DNA of 64,000 bases from UBA6898 sp964463135 (GCA_964463135.1 CAYXBA010000018.1:5456-69455); one strand, 5' to 3'; shown: positions 21,973 to 31,114, numbered from the stretch's first letter. The notes: generated by a model from the sequence alone, not told the origin. Program-made: numbers and translations.

Positions 21973-23856
21973 ATGTCGAAAATCGGAACTTCTCTCAGAT
22001 CTTTTCTGCTCGTGACGGGTCTGGTCATATACCTGTTTCTTGGCGGCCTTGCCGTTGTCAGTCTTATGCAGGCCCTGCCGTATTTAACTCCCTTGTATAA
22101 AGGTATCGTCTCTGTTCTGGCACAGCCGGCCCTTATTTCTCCTGTCCTTTATCTATTATTTATGAGATACAGAAGAGTTAAGGCAAGGATGTCACTCTAT
22201 TTCGATGTAATGGAGGAGAGCAGGGAGGCTGTCTGCATCACTGACGAGAACGTGAATATCGAATATGTTAATGCCGCGTTCATTGCTGCGACAGGCTATG
22301 CAAAGGAAGAGGTCATAGGGAAGAACCCGGGGTTGATGAAGTCTGGCCGGCATGACGACGAATTTTATAAAGAGATGTGGAAGTCCCTGAGGGATACCGG
22401 GCAATGGCAGGGCGAGGTCTGGGACAGGCGGAAGGACGGAGAGATATATCCGAAGTGGCTTACCATAAATACCTTTGGGAATGATAAGGAGAGGCCTGAA
22501 AAGTATATAGGCATCTTTTCCGACATAACCACCTTCAAACAGACAGATGAATATATAGAACATCTGACCCATTATGATCACCTTACCAATCTGCCTAACA
22601 GGATCTTGCTCCGTGAACGCCTAAAACAGGCCATTTCTGCTGCTGACCATCAGCATCACCTGATGGCGATCATGTTCCTTGATATGGACCAGTTCGATAA
22701 GATCAACGGGGCACTGGGCTATGCGGCAGGAGATGCATGTCTGGAGGAAACAGCCCGGCGCTTGCTGAACTGCGTAAGCCAAAAGGACACCGTCGCCCGT
22801 GCCGGCGGCGATGAATTTATTATCGTGCTGAACGGGCTGGGCGGAAAACAGGACGCTGTTTTGGCGGCGCAGCGGATCATTGATGCCTTATCCGCTCCCT
22901 TTATGCTGAAGAAACATCATGACGTGTACATTACGGTCAGCATCGGCATTACGCTCTATCCCTCGAATGCTGACGGCGTGGACACGCTCCTGAGATACGC
23001 TGATACGGCCCTGAAGCGTGCCAAGGAACTGGGCATCAATAAATTCCAATTCTATGAGCCGGAGATGGGAGATCGGTCCTTTGAGTTTCTCAGCATCGAG
23101 ACCAACCTGCGCCATGCATTTCAAAATAAGGAGTTTGTCCTGCATTACCAGCCCATAACCGATCTGCAGAACAACCGGATCGTGGGGATGGAGGCCCTTA
23201 TACGGAGGCAGGAGCGTGATTTTTTGGCGCTGCCTGCAAGTTTTATCACGATAGCCGAAAAAACAGGCCTTATGCTGCCTATCTGCGAATGGACCCTGAT
23301 CACTTCCTGCCGGCAGGCCATGCTCTGGCAGGCAGAGGGGCTTCCCGTACTGCGGCTGTCGGTCAATGTATCCGCAGCCCAATTTCATCAGGAAAGACTG
23401 ATACAGACCGTGCAGGATGCACTTACGGAAACAGGCCTCGACCCGAAGTGCCTCGAACTCGAGCTTACGGAAAAGGTGATCATCTATGACACCCAGGCCT
23501 CTATCAGAACGATGCATGCATTAAAGGAGCTGGGAGTGAGTCTTTCCATTGACGATTTCGGCACCGGTTATTCTTCCCTGAGTTATCTGAAGAGATTTCC
23601 TGTTGATAAGCTCAAGATAGACATCTCTTTTGTAAGGGACATACCTTCAGACCCTGACAGCGTATCGATCGCAAAGGCCATCATCGCGCTTGCCCACAAT
23701 CTGGACCTGCGGGTAATTGTCGAGGGTGTGGAAAATGAAAAACAATTCCGTTTTTTCCAGGAGCACGGCTGCGATGAGATCCAGGGGTACTATGTCAGCG
23801 TTCCGCTGCCTGTTCAATCATTCAAACAGTATGTCCTTGAGGGAACCAGTCAGTGA
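21973..23856 (+). CDS. PAS-GGDEF-EAL cyclic di-GMP protein
   Basis: A 627-residue inner-membrane protein. Two transmembrane helices occupy about residues 8-60, a PAS domain follows at about 75-195, then a GGDEF domain whose motif reads AGGDEF, and an EAL domain beginning GMEALIRR and containing DDFGTGYSSLSYL. Both catalytic motifs look intact, so it could make or break cyclic di-GMP, with PAS sensing. I use the ATG at 21973; a TTG at 21952 would add seven residues, and the ribosome binding site is weak for either. It stands alone after the ABC exporter. Confidence 0.93.
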   Translation: MSKIGTSLRSFLLVTGLVIYLFLGGLAVVSLMQALPYLTPLYKGIVSVLAQPALISPVLYLLFMRYRRVKARMSLYFDVMEESREAVCITDENVNIEYVNAAFIAATGYAKEEVIGKNPGLMKSGRHDDEFYKEMWKSLRDTGQWQGEVWDRRKDGEIYPKWLTINTFGNDKERPEKYIGIFSDITTFKQTDEYIEHLTHYDHLTNLPNRILLRERLKQAISAADHQHHLMAIMFLDMDQFDKINGALGYAAGDACLEETARRLLNCVSQKDTVARAGGDEFIIVLNGLGGKQDAVLAAQRIIDALSAPFMLKKHHDVYITVSIGITLYPSNADGVDTLLRYADTALKRAKELGINKFQFYEPEMGDRSFEFLSIETNLRHAFQNKEFVLHYQPITDLQNNRIVGMEALIRRQERDFLALPASFITIAEKTGLMLPICEWTLITSCRQAMLWQAEGLPVLRLSVNVSAAQFHQERLIQTVQDALTETGLDPKCLELELTEKVIIYDTQASIRTMHALKELGVSLSIDDFGTGYSSLSYLKRFPVDKLKIDISFVRDIPSDPDSVSIAKAIIALAHNLDLRVIVEGVENEKQFRFFQEHGCDEIQGYYVSVPLPVQSFKQYVLEGTSQ

Positions 23857-23899
23857 AGGTGATGACCACAGCATGCCTTCTCCCGTCTGCCCGGACAGA

Positions 23900-24274
23900 T
23901 CAGAACGTAAGCCCCTGGCGCTCCATCAGCATCTCGCCCAGATACGAGCCGGGTTTGACCGAGGCGTTCCTGATCAGCTCCACCTTGTCCAGCTCATAAT
24001 ACTTCACGCAGGAGGCGCAGATATAGAAGTTGCAGTTGAAGTCCTCGATGAGCGTGTTCATGAGCTGGTGCAGGGGTGAGAACTCGTCCTTCTTCTGATA
24101 GGTGAGCGTCTCGGCAAAACCCTTCTTGCCGAGCAGGGCGCCGTTGTCCATAAGAAAGAAATCAATTTCTGCATCAAAGGCCTTCATGTTGGTTGCAAGC
24201 TGGAAAGCGCCAGCCACCAGATCGGGTCTGTCGTACGACTGGGTGATGATAAAGACGAATTTCTTGTTTGCCAT
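23900..24274 (-). CDS. DsrE/DsrF-like family protein
   Basis: A 124-residue cytoplasmic protein of the DsrE fold: FVFIITQSYDRPDLVAGAFQLATN at the N-terminus, LMDNGALLGKKG in the middle, then CNFYICASCVKYYEL with a Cys pair where the sulfur-carrying Cys of TusD/DsrE lies. Members handle sulfur as persulfides. A strong ribosome binding site (AAGGAGATATC) precedes the ATG. It is the last gene of a three-gene minus-strand group with a NifX-like and a UPF0251 protein. Confidence 0.88.
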   Translation of the reverse strand: MANKKFVFIITQSYDRPDLVAGAFQLATNMKAFDAEIDFFLMDNGALLGKKGFAETLTYQKKDEFSPLHQLMNTLIEDFNCNFYICASCVKYYELDKVELIRNASVKPGSYLGEMLMERQGLTF

Positions 24275-24301
24275 GATATCTCCTTTTTGTTTTAATCAAA
24301 A

Positions 24302-24685
24302 TCAGTGATGCGAACAGGCTGAGCCCTTTGAGTGGCCGCCGCAGACGTGGCCCGGTGCAAATGCGGGCAGATGACCGGCTACGAAGAGCGCGAGGTTCTC
24401 CTGCACGGTCCCTCCTGCTGCCTTATACACTTTGATGCCTGCCTGATTGAGCTTCATAAGTGCGCCTCCTCCGATGCCGCCGACAACAACACAGTCTATC
24501 TCATGGCCGCCTAATGCCCTTATCGGACTGCACATGCCATGCGCATGTTGCTGGTCAGCATTGGTGATCACTTTCAGGTCAGTCGTTTCCGTATCGACAA
24601 GCACGAATGAGGGTGCTGAACCGAAGTGGCCATAAATCTCACTTTCGAGCGAGGGTGTGTCCTTTACCGGGAAACATACTTTCAT
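24302..24685 (-). CDS. NifX/NifB-type cofactor-binding (MTH1175-like) protein
   Basis: A 127-residue protein of the dinitrogenase iron-molybdenum cofactor biosynthesis fold: MKVCFPVKD at the start, IYGHFGSAPSFVLVDTET, and GGIGGGALMKLNQAGIKVY, with a His/Cys-rich C-terminus (CGGHSKGSACSHH) that probably binds metal. Outside nitrogen fixation such proteins accompany Fe-S carriers and sulfur metabolism genes; no nif gene is near. It overlaps the UPF0251 gene upstream by four bases, so the two are coupled. Confidence 0.9.
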   Translation of the reverse strand: MKVCFPVKDTPSLESEIYGHFGSAPSFVLVDTETTDLKVITNADQQHAHGMCSPIRALGGHEIDCVVVGGIGGGALMKLNQAGIKVYKAAGGTVQENLALFVAGHLPAFAPGHVCGGHSKGSACSHH

Positions 24686-24987
24686 TTCTTTTCTCCTTTT
24701 TTACAGATGGTCTTATCAAGAACGAGTGCTTTGCATTGGGTCAGTGCGCTGGCTGTCTTCTGTCTCGCGCCGGCCAGGATCCGCTGGACCGTGCCGCGTG
24801 AGATACCCATCTTACTGCCTGCTTCTTCCTGTGAAAGGCCGTCAACATCGCAGAGTTTAAGCGCTTCAAGCTCGTCAGGATAGAGCTTGATCTTGTCGAT
24901 CTCTGAAAACGGGATGCCGAGTGGTTTGAAGGCCTTGCCCTTGAAGGTGCAGGCGCAGGTCCTTGGTTTCTTATACCGTGGCGACAT
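24682..24987 (-). CDS. UPF0251 (DUF134) helix-turn-helix protein
   Basis: A 101-residue predicted DNA-binding protein. MSPRYKKPRTCACTF at the N-terminus carries Cys residues, and LYPDELEALKLCDVDGLSQEEAGSKMGISRGTVQRIL is the sigma-4-like helix-turn-helix of the family. Such proteins are found next to NifX-like and Mrp-type Fe-S genes and are presumed regulators. A 20-base near-palindrome lies 15 bases upstream of the start, a natural place for autoregulation (inference). Confidence 0.9.
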   Translation of the reverse strand: MSPRYKKPRTCACTFKGKAFKPLGIPFSEIDKIKLYPDELEALKLCDVDGLSQEEAGSKMGISRGTVQRILAGARQKTASALTQCKALVLDKTICKKGEKK

Positions 24988-25002
24988 GCAGGCATGTTCC
25001 TA

Positions 25003-25022
25003 TATTGTGCATATGCGCAATA
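25003..25022. promoter_or_regulatory. Near-perfect palindrome, probable operator
   Basis: TATTGTGCAT joined to ATGCGCAATA is a 20-base inverted repeat with one mismatched pair, in the divergent space between the UPF0251 gene and the response regulator gene. Its symmetry and position suggest a dimeric regulator binding site, perhaps for the UPF0251 protein itself. Confidence 0.55.
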
Positions 25023-25148
25023 TAACATTAAACCTGACGGAGGGTCAACGTGAAGGGGAAACAGTCGTAAAAAATATGAAACAACTTTAATGAACTATTC
25101 GTTCTTCCCGAACCTTGAAAAGCCGGAAAGTGTGATACAATAATAAAT

Positions 25149-25814
25149 ATGAGAATACTGCTTGTCGAAGACGAAAAAGGCGTAGCGCATTTTATTAAAA
25201 AAGGGCTCGAGGAAGAACACTATACGATCGATCATGCGGTGGACGCGGAAGAAGGTCTCGACCTTGTTGCGGTCAATGAGTATGACATGATCATCCTCGA
25301 CATTATGCTCCCGAACATGAGCGGCATTGACCTCTGCAGGGAGATCAGGAAAAAAGGCATTCAGGCCCCGGTCATGATGCTTACCGCGCGCGACACGATC
25401 GATGACAAGGTCACCGGTCTTGACAGCGGCGCTGATGACTACATGACCAAACCCTTTTCCTTTGATGAATTTCTTGCGCGTGTGCGGGCGCTCCTTCGCC
25501 GCAAACAGGATAAGCTGACCGAACTGACGTACGGCGAGCTGAAGATCGACGCCCTTGCGCACCGGGCCTTTGCCAACAACAAAGAGATCATGCTCAGGCC
25601 GAAGGAATATGCCATCCTGGTCTATCTTCTCAGGAACAGGGGGCGCGTGCTTTCCCGTACGCAGATCCTTGAAAATGTCTGGGGATATGATTTCAATCCG
25701 AACACGAACATTGTTGATGTGCATATCAAGTCGCTGAGGGAGAGACTTGACGAGGCGAATATCCTGAATCTCATACGCAGTGTGCGGGGTGTCGGGTATA
25801 TGATAGACAACTGA
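25149..25814 (+). CDS. OmpR/PhoB-family response regulator
   Basis: A 221-residue two-component regulator. The receiver domain (1-115) has the acidic pair EDE near residue 8, the phosphoacceptor in IILDIMLP (Asp near 51), MLTAR and the conserved Lys in MTKPF. The C-terminal winged helix (about 125-221) ends in IRSVRGVGYMI, the typical OmpR pattern. A TGATACAAT box lies just upstream. The sensor kinase gene follows after 19 bases. Confidence 0.96.
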   Translation: MRILLVEDEKGVAHFIKKGLEEEHYTIDHAVDAEEGLDLVAVNEYDMIILDIMLPNMSGIDLCREIRKKGIQAPVMMLTARDTIDDKVTGLDSGADDYMTKPFSFDEFLARVRALLRRKQDKLTELTYGELKIDALAHRAFANNKEIMLRPKEYAILVYLLRNRGRVLSRTQILENVWGYDFNPNTNIVDVHIKSLRERLDEANILNLIRSVRGVGYMIDN

Positions 25815-25833
25815 TCTTCTCCCGGGATCACTG

Positions 25834-27060
25834 ATGATCGTTCCGACAAAAAAGCGGCTCACCATAGTCTTTACCTCTGTCATCCTGATCTTCTGCTCCA
25901 TAATCTTGATCGTCAGTTATGTATTCCTTCACCAGAGCATCATGAGCGGGGCAAAGCGCCATATGAGGGAGGATATAAAGAGCGAGTTCCTTGACCAATA
26001 CCGCCGGTCAGGACTTGATCCCATAAAATACCTATGGGATGAACATGTCTTCCAGATCCTTAACCGGGAAGGGTCGGTCATCATATCATCCAGGAATACG
26101 CTGAATTTTTACCCGGAACTGAATAAGGGACTGCTGAAAAAGGCCTTTGGCGGGAAGGAAGGTTTTGTCGTCGAGAAGATCGCCTCCTCTGACTACCTCA
26201 TCTCCTATTTCCCGATCGACGGCACCTATGTCGGACGGGCTGCCCTGGCCCTCGGCGAAACAAAGAAATATGAGCGGAATTTTCTGGATATGATATTGAT
26301 CACGCTGCCGGCCATGTTCCTTTTTTCCTATCTTACCAGCCGCTTTCTGGTTAATCATGCGATGGAGAAGATATCAGATTTCTTCACCTTTCAGGAGACC
26401 TTCTCTTCAAATGTTACCCACGAACTGCGGTCACCGCTGGCCTCTCTCAAGGGCAATCTTGAGGTGACGCTCAGGAAGGAACGGTCGATCGGGGATTATA
26501 AGGATACGCTTCAACTCAGCCTGAAGGAGGTCGACCGCATCATAGCGCTGCTGAATAACCTGTACCTTCTTGCCTCCTCAAAATTCAAACCCCTTGACCT
26601 TTTCAAGAATGAAGTTGATATTGTAAGGACCGTGAGGTCTGTGGCAGATGCCTATGCTGTGCTGATGGCGGATAAGGGGATCAAGTTCACGCTGTCAGAG
26701 TCTGAACCGGCCTTATGCCGCTGCGACGAGGCGCTCATTCGGAGAACGGTTGAGAATCTTCTGGACAATGCGGTCAAATATACGCCGGCGAGCGGTTCCG
26801 TCAGCATCGCTGTCCTGAAGGACGAGAAGAAGATAGCCATGACGATCACGAATACGGCCAAAGCGCTTGAACGGAACGAGCTGAAGCATATCTTTGATCC
26901 TTTTTACCGCGGCAGAGAGACAAAGAACTCTCGCATTGAAGGAAAAGGGCTTGGTCTGTATATTTCCCGCTATATCATCCGTTCTCATGGCGGGGATATC
27001 AAGGTGAACAATACGTATGGCAATATCTTCTCCCTGACCGTCACACTACCGGTCAAATAG
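25834..27060 (+). CDS. Sensor histidine kinase
   Basis: A 408-residue membrane kinase, partner of the response regulator just upstream. One helix lies at about residues 8-33, a periplasmic sensing region runs to about 150, and a second helix follows at about 155-175. The dimerisation domain has the phosphoacceptor His in NVTHELRSPLASL. The ATP-binding domain has NLLDNAVKYTP (N box), a degenerate G1 region, and GKGLGLYISRYIIRSHGG (G2). The stimulus is unknown. Confidence 0.95.
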   Translation: MIVPTKKRLTIVFTSVILIFCSIILIVSYVFLHQSIMSGAKRHMREDIKSEFLDQYRRSGLDPIKYLWDEHVFQILNREGSVIISSRNTLNFYPELNKGLLKKAFGGKEGFVVEKIASSDYLISYFPIDGTYVGRAALALGETKKYERNFLDMILITLPAMFLFSYLTSRFLVNHAMEKISDFFTFQETFSSNVTHELRSPLASLKGNLEVTLRKERSIGDYKDTLQLSLKEVDRIIALLNNLYLLASSKFKPLDLFKNEVDIVRTVRSVADAYAVLMADKGIKFTLSESEPALCRCDEALIRRTVENLLDNAVKYTPASGSVSIAVLKDEKKIAMTITNTAKALERNELKHIFDPFYRGRETKNSRIEGKGLGLYISRYIIRSHGGDIKVNNTYGNIFSLTVTLPVK

Positions 27061-27071
27061 ACGGTTGCAAT

Positions 27072-27557
27072 CTACTCCAGGCTGATAATCTCGGCTGAAA
27101 GCACTTTCCCCTGGACGGTGATCCGGGCAAGCGTGATCGGAAGTGAATAGCGGCGGGGGCCCGCACTGCCTGGGTTCAGGCACAGGATCCCGTCCTTTTG
27201 TGTTATGGCAGGAATGTGGCTGTGGCCGCTGATAAGGATATGAATCCCTGCTGTCTGCAGATCGAGGTCAAGTTTGTCGAGGTCATGGATTACATGGAAA
27301 AGAATGCCGTTGAATGCCGCGGTATCCGCGGCAGGCAGAACTTTGCTCCAGGGCCCGCTGTCTGTGTTGCCGCGCACCGCATACAGTGGGGCTATTGCCC
27401 TCAGCGCCCTGAGGACCTCGGGGTTGCCGATATCCCCTGCATGCACAATAATATCAGAGCCTTGAAGAGCCCTGACCGCCTCGGGCCGCAGCAGTCCATG
27501 CGTGTCCGAGATGACGCCGATGGTCTGCTGTTCCTTCACTTTGTTGTGTCGCGGCAT
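27072..27557 (-). CDS. YfcE/MJ0936-type metallophosphoesterase
   Basis: A 161-residue phosphodiesterase. The metal-binding motifs are in order: ISDTHG near 16-21, HAGDIG, a GNTD motif and SGHSHIP, followed by NPGSAGPRRY, the signature of YfcE-like enzymes. These hydrolyse model phosphodiesters; the natural substrate is not known. It ends close to the histidine kinase gene and converges with it. Confidence 0.92.
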   Translation of the reverse strand: MPRHNKVKEQQTIGVISDTHGLLRPEAVRALQGSDIIVHAGDIGNPEVLRALRAIAPLYAVRGNTDSGPWSKVLPAADTAAFNGILFHVIHDLDKLDLDLQTAGIHILISGHSHIPAITQKDGILCLNPGSAGPRRYSLPITLARITVQGKVLSAEIISLE

Positions 27558-27594
27558 ACGGTCAGGAATTATACCCGAACAGACAGAAAATAAG

Positions 27595-27635
27595 AAGGGA
27601 GAACAGGACTCTGTTCTCCCTTCCAGGATAAAAGC
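27595..27635 (-). terminator. Terminator after the nonaheme cytochrome gene
   Basis: AAGGGAGAACAG and CTGTTCTCCCTT pair perfectly around GACT (27595-27622). On the minus strand a CTTATTTTC tail follows. It lies just past the end of the multiheme cytochrome gene and before the YfcE-type gene. Confidence 0.8.
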
Positions 27636-27660
27636 TGTCTGTCTTCCGGCGCATCAACTA

Positions 27661-29040
27661 TCAGTCGTTGTTGCCGCTCCATTTATTGCCGTGGCAGCTG
27701 TAGCATGATGGGCCCGTTCCGCCGGTAAGGCCTGCACCGTGGCATGCTGTGCATGATGATGTGCCCTGCTTCTCGACAGTATCGCCATGTTTGCCCTTCC
27801 AGTCTGCAGGATGGCCGGATGCATGATGCGGGTTGGTCCCCGACATTTTGGAGGTATGGCAGACCGAGCATTGGCCTATCGGTCCTGAGCTCTTCTGCAG
27901 CTTGAGCGGCTGGTAATTGTCCGCTGCGTTCATGGACGGATACCAGGCATGTGGACTGTTATGGCAGGCTGAACAGAAGACACCTCCATGGCCTCTTGAA
28001 TTGCGATAGAGGTCTGTCCCGGTCGCATAAGCCGCTCCGTGGCACTGTGCGCAGGTCGGCTCCTGAAGCCAGGGGTCTCTGCCCTGATTGATGGAGTCAG
28101 CTACTTGCTGCAGGCTGCCGTGGCACCGTTCGCACTGGGGATTGCCGTTATCTGGCCCCATGCCCTCAATGGCGCTTCTGGAGCAGTTGGTCTTCGGGCC
28201 GGGATGACAGTCATAGCAGGTCGGTGCATTTGCCGCAAGGGACGCATGTCTGCCGTGCATTGCCTCCGAAAGCGAGGGAAGGTTTGGGTCACCTGGCATG
28301 CCGAGGGCATTGCTGCCATGACAGTTTGCGCATAGAACCGGCCGCTCTGACATGAGATTGGTGCCGTTTATTGAATCATGGAGTGAAAGTATATTTGTCT
28401 CTACGCTGTTGCTGCCTCCTGCATGACACTTCTGGCAGTTAAGCTCATCAGACACGGGGATGACCACCTGTGTGGTCCCGATCACTTTCCCTGCAGAATT
28501 TCTTGCTGTCACGATGGCTGTCTGATAGGGGTTCCAGACCATCTTGTCATTGTACGGAAGCGCCGGGATCCCTGTTGCCTCGAAATGATCGCCGACAGCT
28601 GTCATGGTGCCTGATAGGCCGTTGCCCCCAAGGCCCGTGCCAGGGGCCGGATTTACCCCGAAGAGCTGCTGAACATACTGCCAGAAGTCGGTCTTTCCGG
28701 CAACGGTCGTGTTGTTCTGCAGGGCGTACGTCACGGTGATGCCGGATGTCACCAGTTGCGGCGTGCTGCCCTTCTGAATGATCTGAACAAAGAGGTTGTT
28801 GTAGGGCGGGAGTATGGCCATTTCCTTGAACGACGGGCTGATGCAGTGCATTCCCAGATCGTTCCATCCGATAACCGTGTAACTGTTCTTTGATTTGCCG
28901 GAACCTGAACTCTTTGTTCCTTTGATGCTCAGCGTCTTGATACCGTCAACGACAGACACCTGCACCACTTCAGAAAAGACGAGACCTGCGCCAAAAAGAA
29001 ATAGAAGAATGACAAGAGAAATGCTGATCGTACGATCCAT
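27661..29040 (-). CDS. Nonaheme c-type cytochrome, exported
   Basis: A 459-residue exported protein with nine CxxCH heme-binding motifs (CQKCH, CANCH, CYDCH, CERCH, CAQCH, CSACH, CSVCH, CTACH, CYSCH), all in the C-terminal two thirds. A signal helix occupies about residues 5-23. The N-terminal 200 residues have no heme and begin with GWNDLGMHCISP, a motif seen in other large cytochromes of metal-reducing bacteria. It probably works in periplasmic or extracellular electron transfer. A good ribosome binding site (GGAGG) precedes the ATG. There is no porin or quinone-linked partner beside it. Confidence 0.93.
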   Translation of the reverse strand: MDRTISISLVILLFLFGAGLVFSEVVQVSVVDGIKTLSIKGTKSSGSGKSKNSYTVIGWNDLGMHCISPSFKEMAILPPYNNLFVQIIQKGSTPQLVTSGITVTYALQNNTTVAGKTDFWQYVQQLFGVNPAPGTGLGGNGLSGTMTAVGDHFEATGIPALPYNDKMVWNPYQTAIVTARNSAGKVIGTTQVVIPVSDELNCQKCHAGGSNSVETNILSLHDSINGTNLMSERPVLCANCHGSNALGMPGDPNLPSLSEAMHGRHASLAANAPTCYDCHPGPKTNCSRSAIEGMGPDNGNPQCERCHGSLQQVADSINQGRDPWLQEPTCAQCHGAAYATGTDLYRNSRGHGGVFCSACHNSPHAWYPSMNAADNYQPLKLQKSSGPIGQCSVCHTSKMSGTNPHHASGHPADWKGKHGDTVEKQGTSSCTACHGAGLTGGTGPSCYSCHGNKWSGNND

Positions 29041-29134
29041 TAAATATCCTCCCTGTATTTATATGAGGTAAATACTACCCGCAGCAAATGAGAGGAAGAT
29101 TAACGGGACATGAAAAAACGTTAATGCGGTACGA

Positions 29135-30196
29135 TCAGGGAAACAGGGCGAGCTGAGAGATCGCCTGCGTCTCCTCGAATCCCATCATGAGGTTCATGTT
29201 ATGCACAGCCTGCCCTGAAGCACCCTTGACCAGGTTATCAATGGCCGAAACAATAATGAGGGTGTTGGTCCGCGGATTGACCTTTACGCCGATCTCGCAG
29301 GTGTTCGTGCCCCTTACATGCTTTATGTTCGGATATATCCCATCGTCGAGGACGCGCACAAAAGGCTCGGATGCATACGCCTTTGCGTACAGGCCGAGCA
29401 CCTTTTTTGTCTCCACCTGCCGGGTCAGCTTTGCATAGATGGTCGTGAGGATACCCCGGTCAACAGGAAGAAGATGAGGCGTGAAATTGACTAACACCTT
29501 TTTGCCAGCCAGAGAAGACAGCTCCTGCTCGATCTCGGGCGTGTGCCGGTGTGTTGCAATACCATATGCCTTAAAACCTTCGTTCACCTCGCAAAAGGAT
29601 ATGCCGAGATCGGCCTTTCTTCCCGCACCGGTCGTGCCTGATTTTGAATCAATCGTAATGGTCGCAGGGTCAATGAGCCGGTTCTTCAGTGCCGGCATCA
29701 GACCGAGGATCGTGCTGGTCGGATAGCAGCCCGGGTTTGCGATCAGCCGCGCCTTCTGTATCTTTTTCCGGTAGATTTCGGGAAGTCCGTACACGGCCTT
29801 TCTGAGCGTATCCTTGTGATTATGCAGCAGGCCATACCACGCAGCATAGGTTTTCGCATCGCTGATCCGGTAATCTGCAGAAAGGTCTATGACCCGCTTT
29901 CCCTTGCTGAAGAAATAATGCACTGCCTCCTGCGACGCGCCGTGGGGAAGGGCCAGAAAGAAAAGGTCAGCCTTCTGCAGGAGTTTTTCCCGGTCCATGG
30001 GTTCAAAAACAAGGTCTTTATATGCAGCCAAGAAAGGGAATACCCCGTGTACCTTCTTCCCTGCAGACTTCTCTGAGGTCACTGCCGTGATCTCAACGCC
30101 GGGGTGCAGGGCAAGTATCCTGAGCAGTTCAATGCCTGTGTATCCGCTTGCGCCGCAGATGGCCACCTTCAGTTTCTTTGTCGCCGCTTTTTTCAT
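29135..30196 (-). CDS. argC: N-acetyl-gamma-glutamyl-phosphate reductase
   Basis: A 353-residue enzyme of arginine biosynthesis, reducing N-acetylglutamyl phosphate to the semialdehyde with NADPH. The N-terminal GASGYTGIELLRIL is the nucleotide-binding loop, ANPGCYPTS contains the catalytic Cys, and HRHTPEIEQEL the catalytic His region. A basic six-residue extension precedes the usual start. It is not clustered with other arg genes here; the ribosomal protein genes lie upstream on the same strand, behind a terminator. Confidence 0.97.
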   Translation of the reverse strand: MKKAATKKLKVAICGASGYTGIELLRILALHPGVEITAVTSEKSAGKKVHGVFPFLAAYKDLVFEPMDREKLLQKADLFFLALPHGASQEAVHYFFSKGKRVIDLSADYRISDAKTYAAWYGLLHNHKDTLRKAVYGLPEIYRKKIQKARLIANPGCYPTSTILGLMPALKNRLIDPATITIDSKSGTTGAGRKADLGISFCEVNEGFKAYGIATHRHTPEIEQELSSLAGKKVLVNFTPHLLPVDRGILTTIYAKLTRQVETKKVLGLYAKAYASEPFVRVLDDGIYPNIKHVRGTNTCEIGVKVNPRTNTLIIVSAIDNLVKGASGQAVHNMNLMMGFEETQAISQLALFP

Positions 30197-30234
30197 GATT
30201 GTATATTACCTCACGTTATCCTGAAATTTCCGTC

Positions 30235-30263
30235 AAAAAAAAAGCCCCGAAAACTCGGGGCCT
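30235..30263 (-). terminator. Rho-independent terminator after rpsI
   Basis: On the minus strand GGCCCCGA pairs with TCGGGGCT around GTTT and is followed by an uninterrupted run of T residues. It ends the rplM-rpsI operon. Confidence 0.92.
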
Positions 30264-30285
30264 TTTGCATGGTCTGAAAAGAAAA

Positions 30286-30678
30286 CTATCTCTTTGAGAA
30301 CTGGAAGCGCTTTCTTGCACCTGCGAGACCGTATTTCTTTCTTTCCTTTTCCCTCGGGTCCCTGGTAAGGAAACCTTCCTTCTTGAGTTTGCCCCTCATC
30401 TCAAGATCTACCCTCAGCAATGCCCTGGAAATGCCGTGCCTGATAGCTCCGGCCTGACCGGTAAGGCCGCCGCCTGCAACCTTGACAGCGATGTCATGTT
30501 TGCCGGTGACGCCGACCAGTTCGATCGGCTGCCTGATGATCATGCGGAGGGTCTCTCTATGGAAATAATCGTCAAGTGACTTGTTATTGACCGTGATCTT
30601 GCCTGTGCCCGGTGCGATCACGACCCGCGCTACAGCGTTCTTTCTTCTTCCGGTACTGTTATATTTTATCTCTGGCAT
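30286..30678 (-). CDS. rpsI: 30S ribosomal protein S9
   Basis: A 130-residue ribosomal protein of normal length. It begins with YNSTGRRKNAVARV, contains VAGGGLTGQAGAIRHGISRAL, and ends in the KRFQFSKR tail that reaches the ribosomal P site. It lies 10 bases downstream of rplM, the standard arrangement. Confidence 0.98.
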   Translation of the reverse strand: MPEIKYNSTGRRKNAVARVVIAPGTGKITVNNKSLDDYFHRETLRMIIRQPIELVGVTGKHDIAVKVAGGGLTGQAGAIRHGISRALLRVDLEMRGKLKKEGFLTRDPREKERKKYGLAGARKRFQFSKR

Positions 30679-30688
30679 TCTTTCTCCT

Positions 30689-31114
30689 CTACTGCAATAT
30701 TTCCGGCGCCTGGGCCTTGTGCGGATGGTCGGCTCCCGCGTACACTTTCAGCTTCTTCAGCATCTGTTTGCCGAGCGTGTTCTTCGGAAGCATGCCCGCG
30801 ACAGCCTTCTCTATGATCCGTTCAGGGTGTTTTTCGAACATCTCCTTGGCTGTCTCGGCCTTGATGCCGCCGATATATCCGGTATGATGGTAATAGACCT
30901 TGTCGGTCACCTTGTTGCCGGTCAGCCTTACTTTTTCTGCATTGACGACAATAACAAAATCTCCTGTGTCAACGTTCGGCGTAAACACCGGCTTGTTCTT
31001 TCCTCTGAGCTGGACGGCGATCTTTACTGCGAGCCTGCCGAGTACAGCATCCCTGGCATCGACAACATACCACTTGCGTTCAATATCGCCTTTGTGTGCA
31101 AACTGGGTCTTCAT
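30689..31114 (-). CDS. rplM: 50S ribosomal protein L13
   Basis: A 141-residue ribosomal protein with KWYVVDARDAVLGRLA at the N-terminus, the DFVIVVNAEKVRLTG core and a VAGMLPKNTLGKQ motif. It is first in the rplM-rpsI operon. The 83 bases between it and glyS should hold the promoter. Confidence 0.98.
   Translation of the reverse strand: MKTQFAHKGDIERKWYVVDARDAVLGRLAVKIAVQLRGKNKPVFTPNVDTGDFVIVVNAEKVRLTGNKVTDKVYYHHTGYIGGIKAETAKEMFEKHPERIIEKAVAGMLPKNTLGKQMLKKLKVYAGADHPHKAQAPEILQ

Noticed and set aside
24302..24685. Evidence for nitrogen fixation from the NifX/NifB-like protein
   Set aside because: Single-domain proteins of this fold occur widely without nitrogenase, and no nif gene is near.
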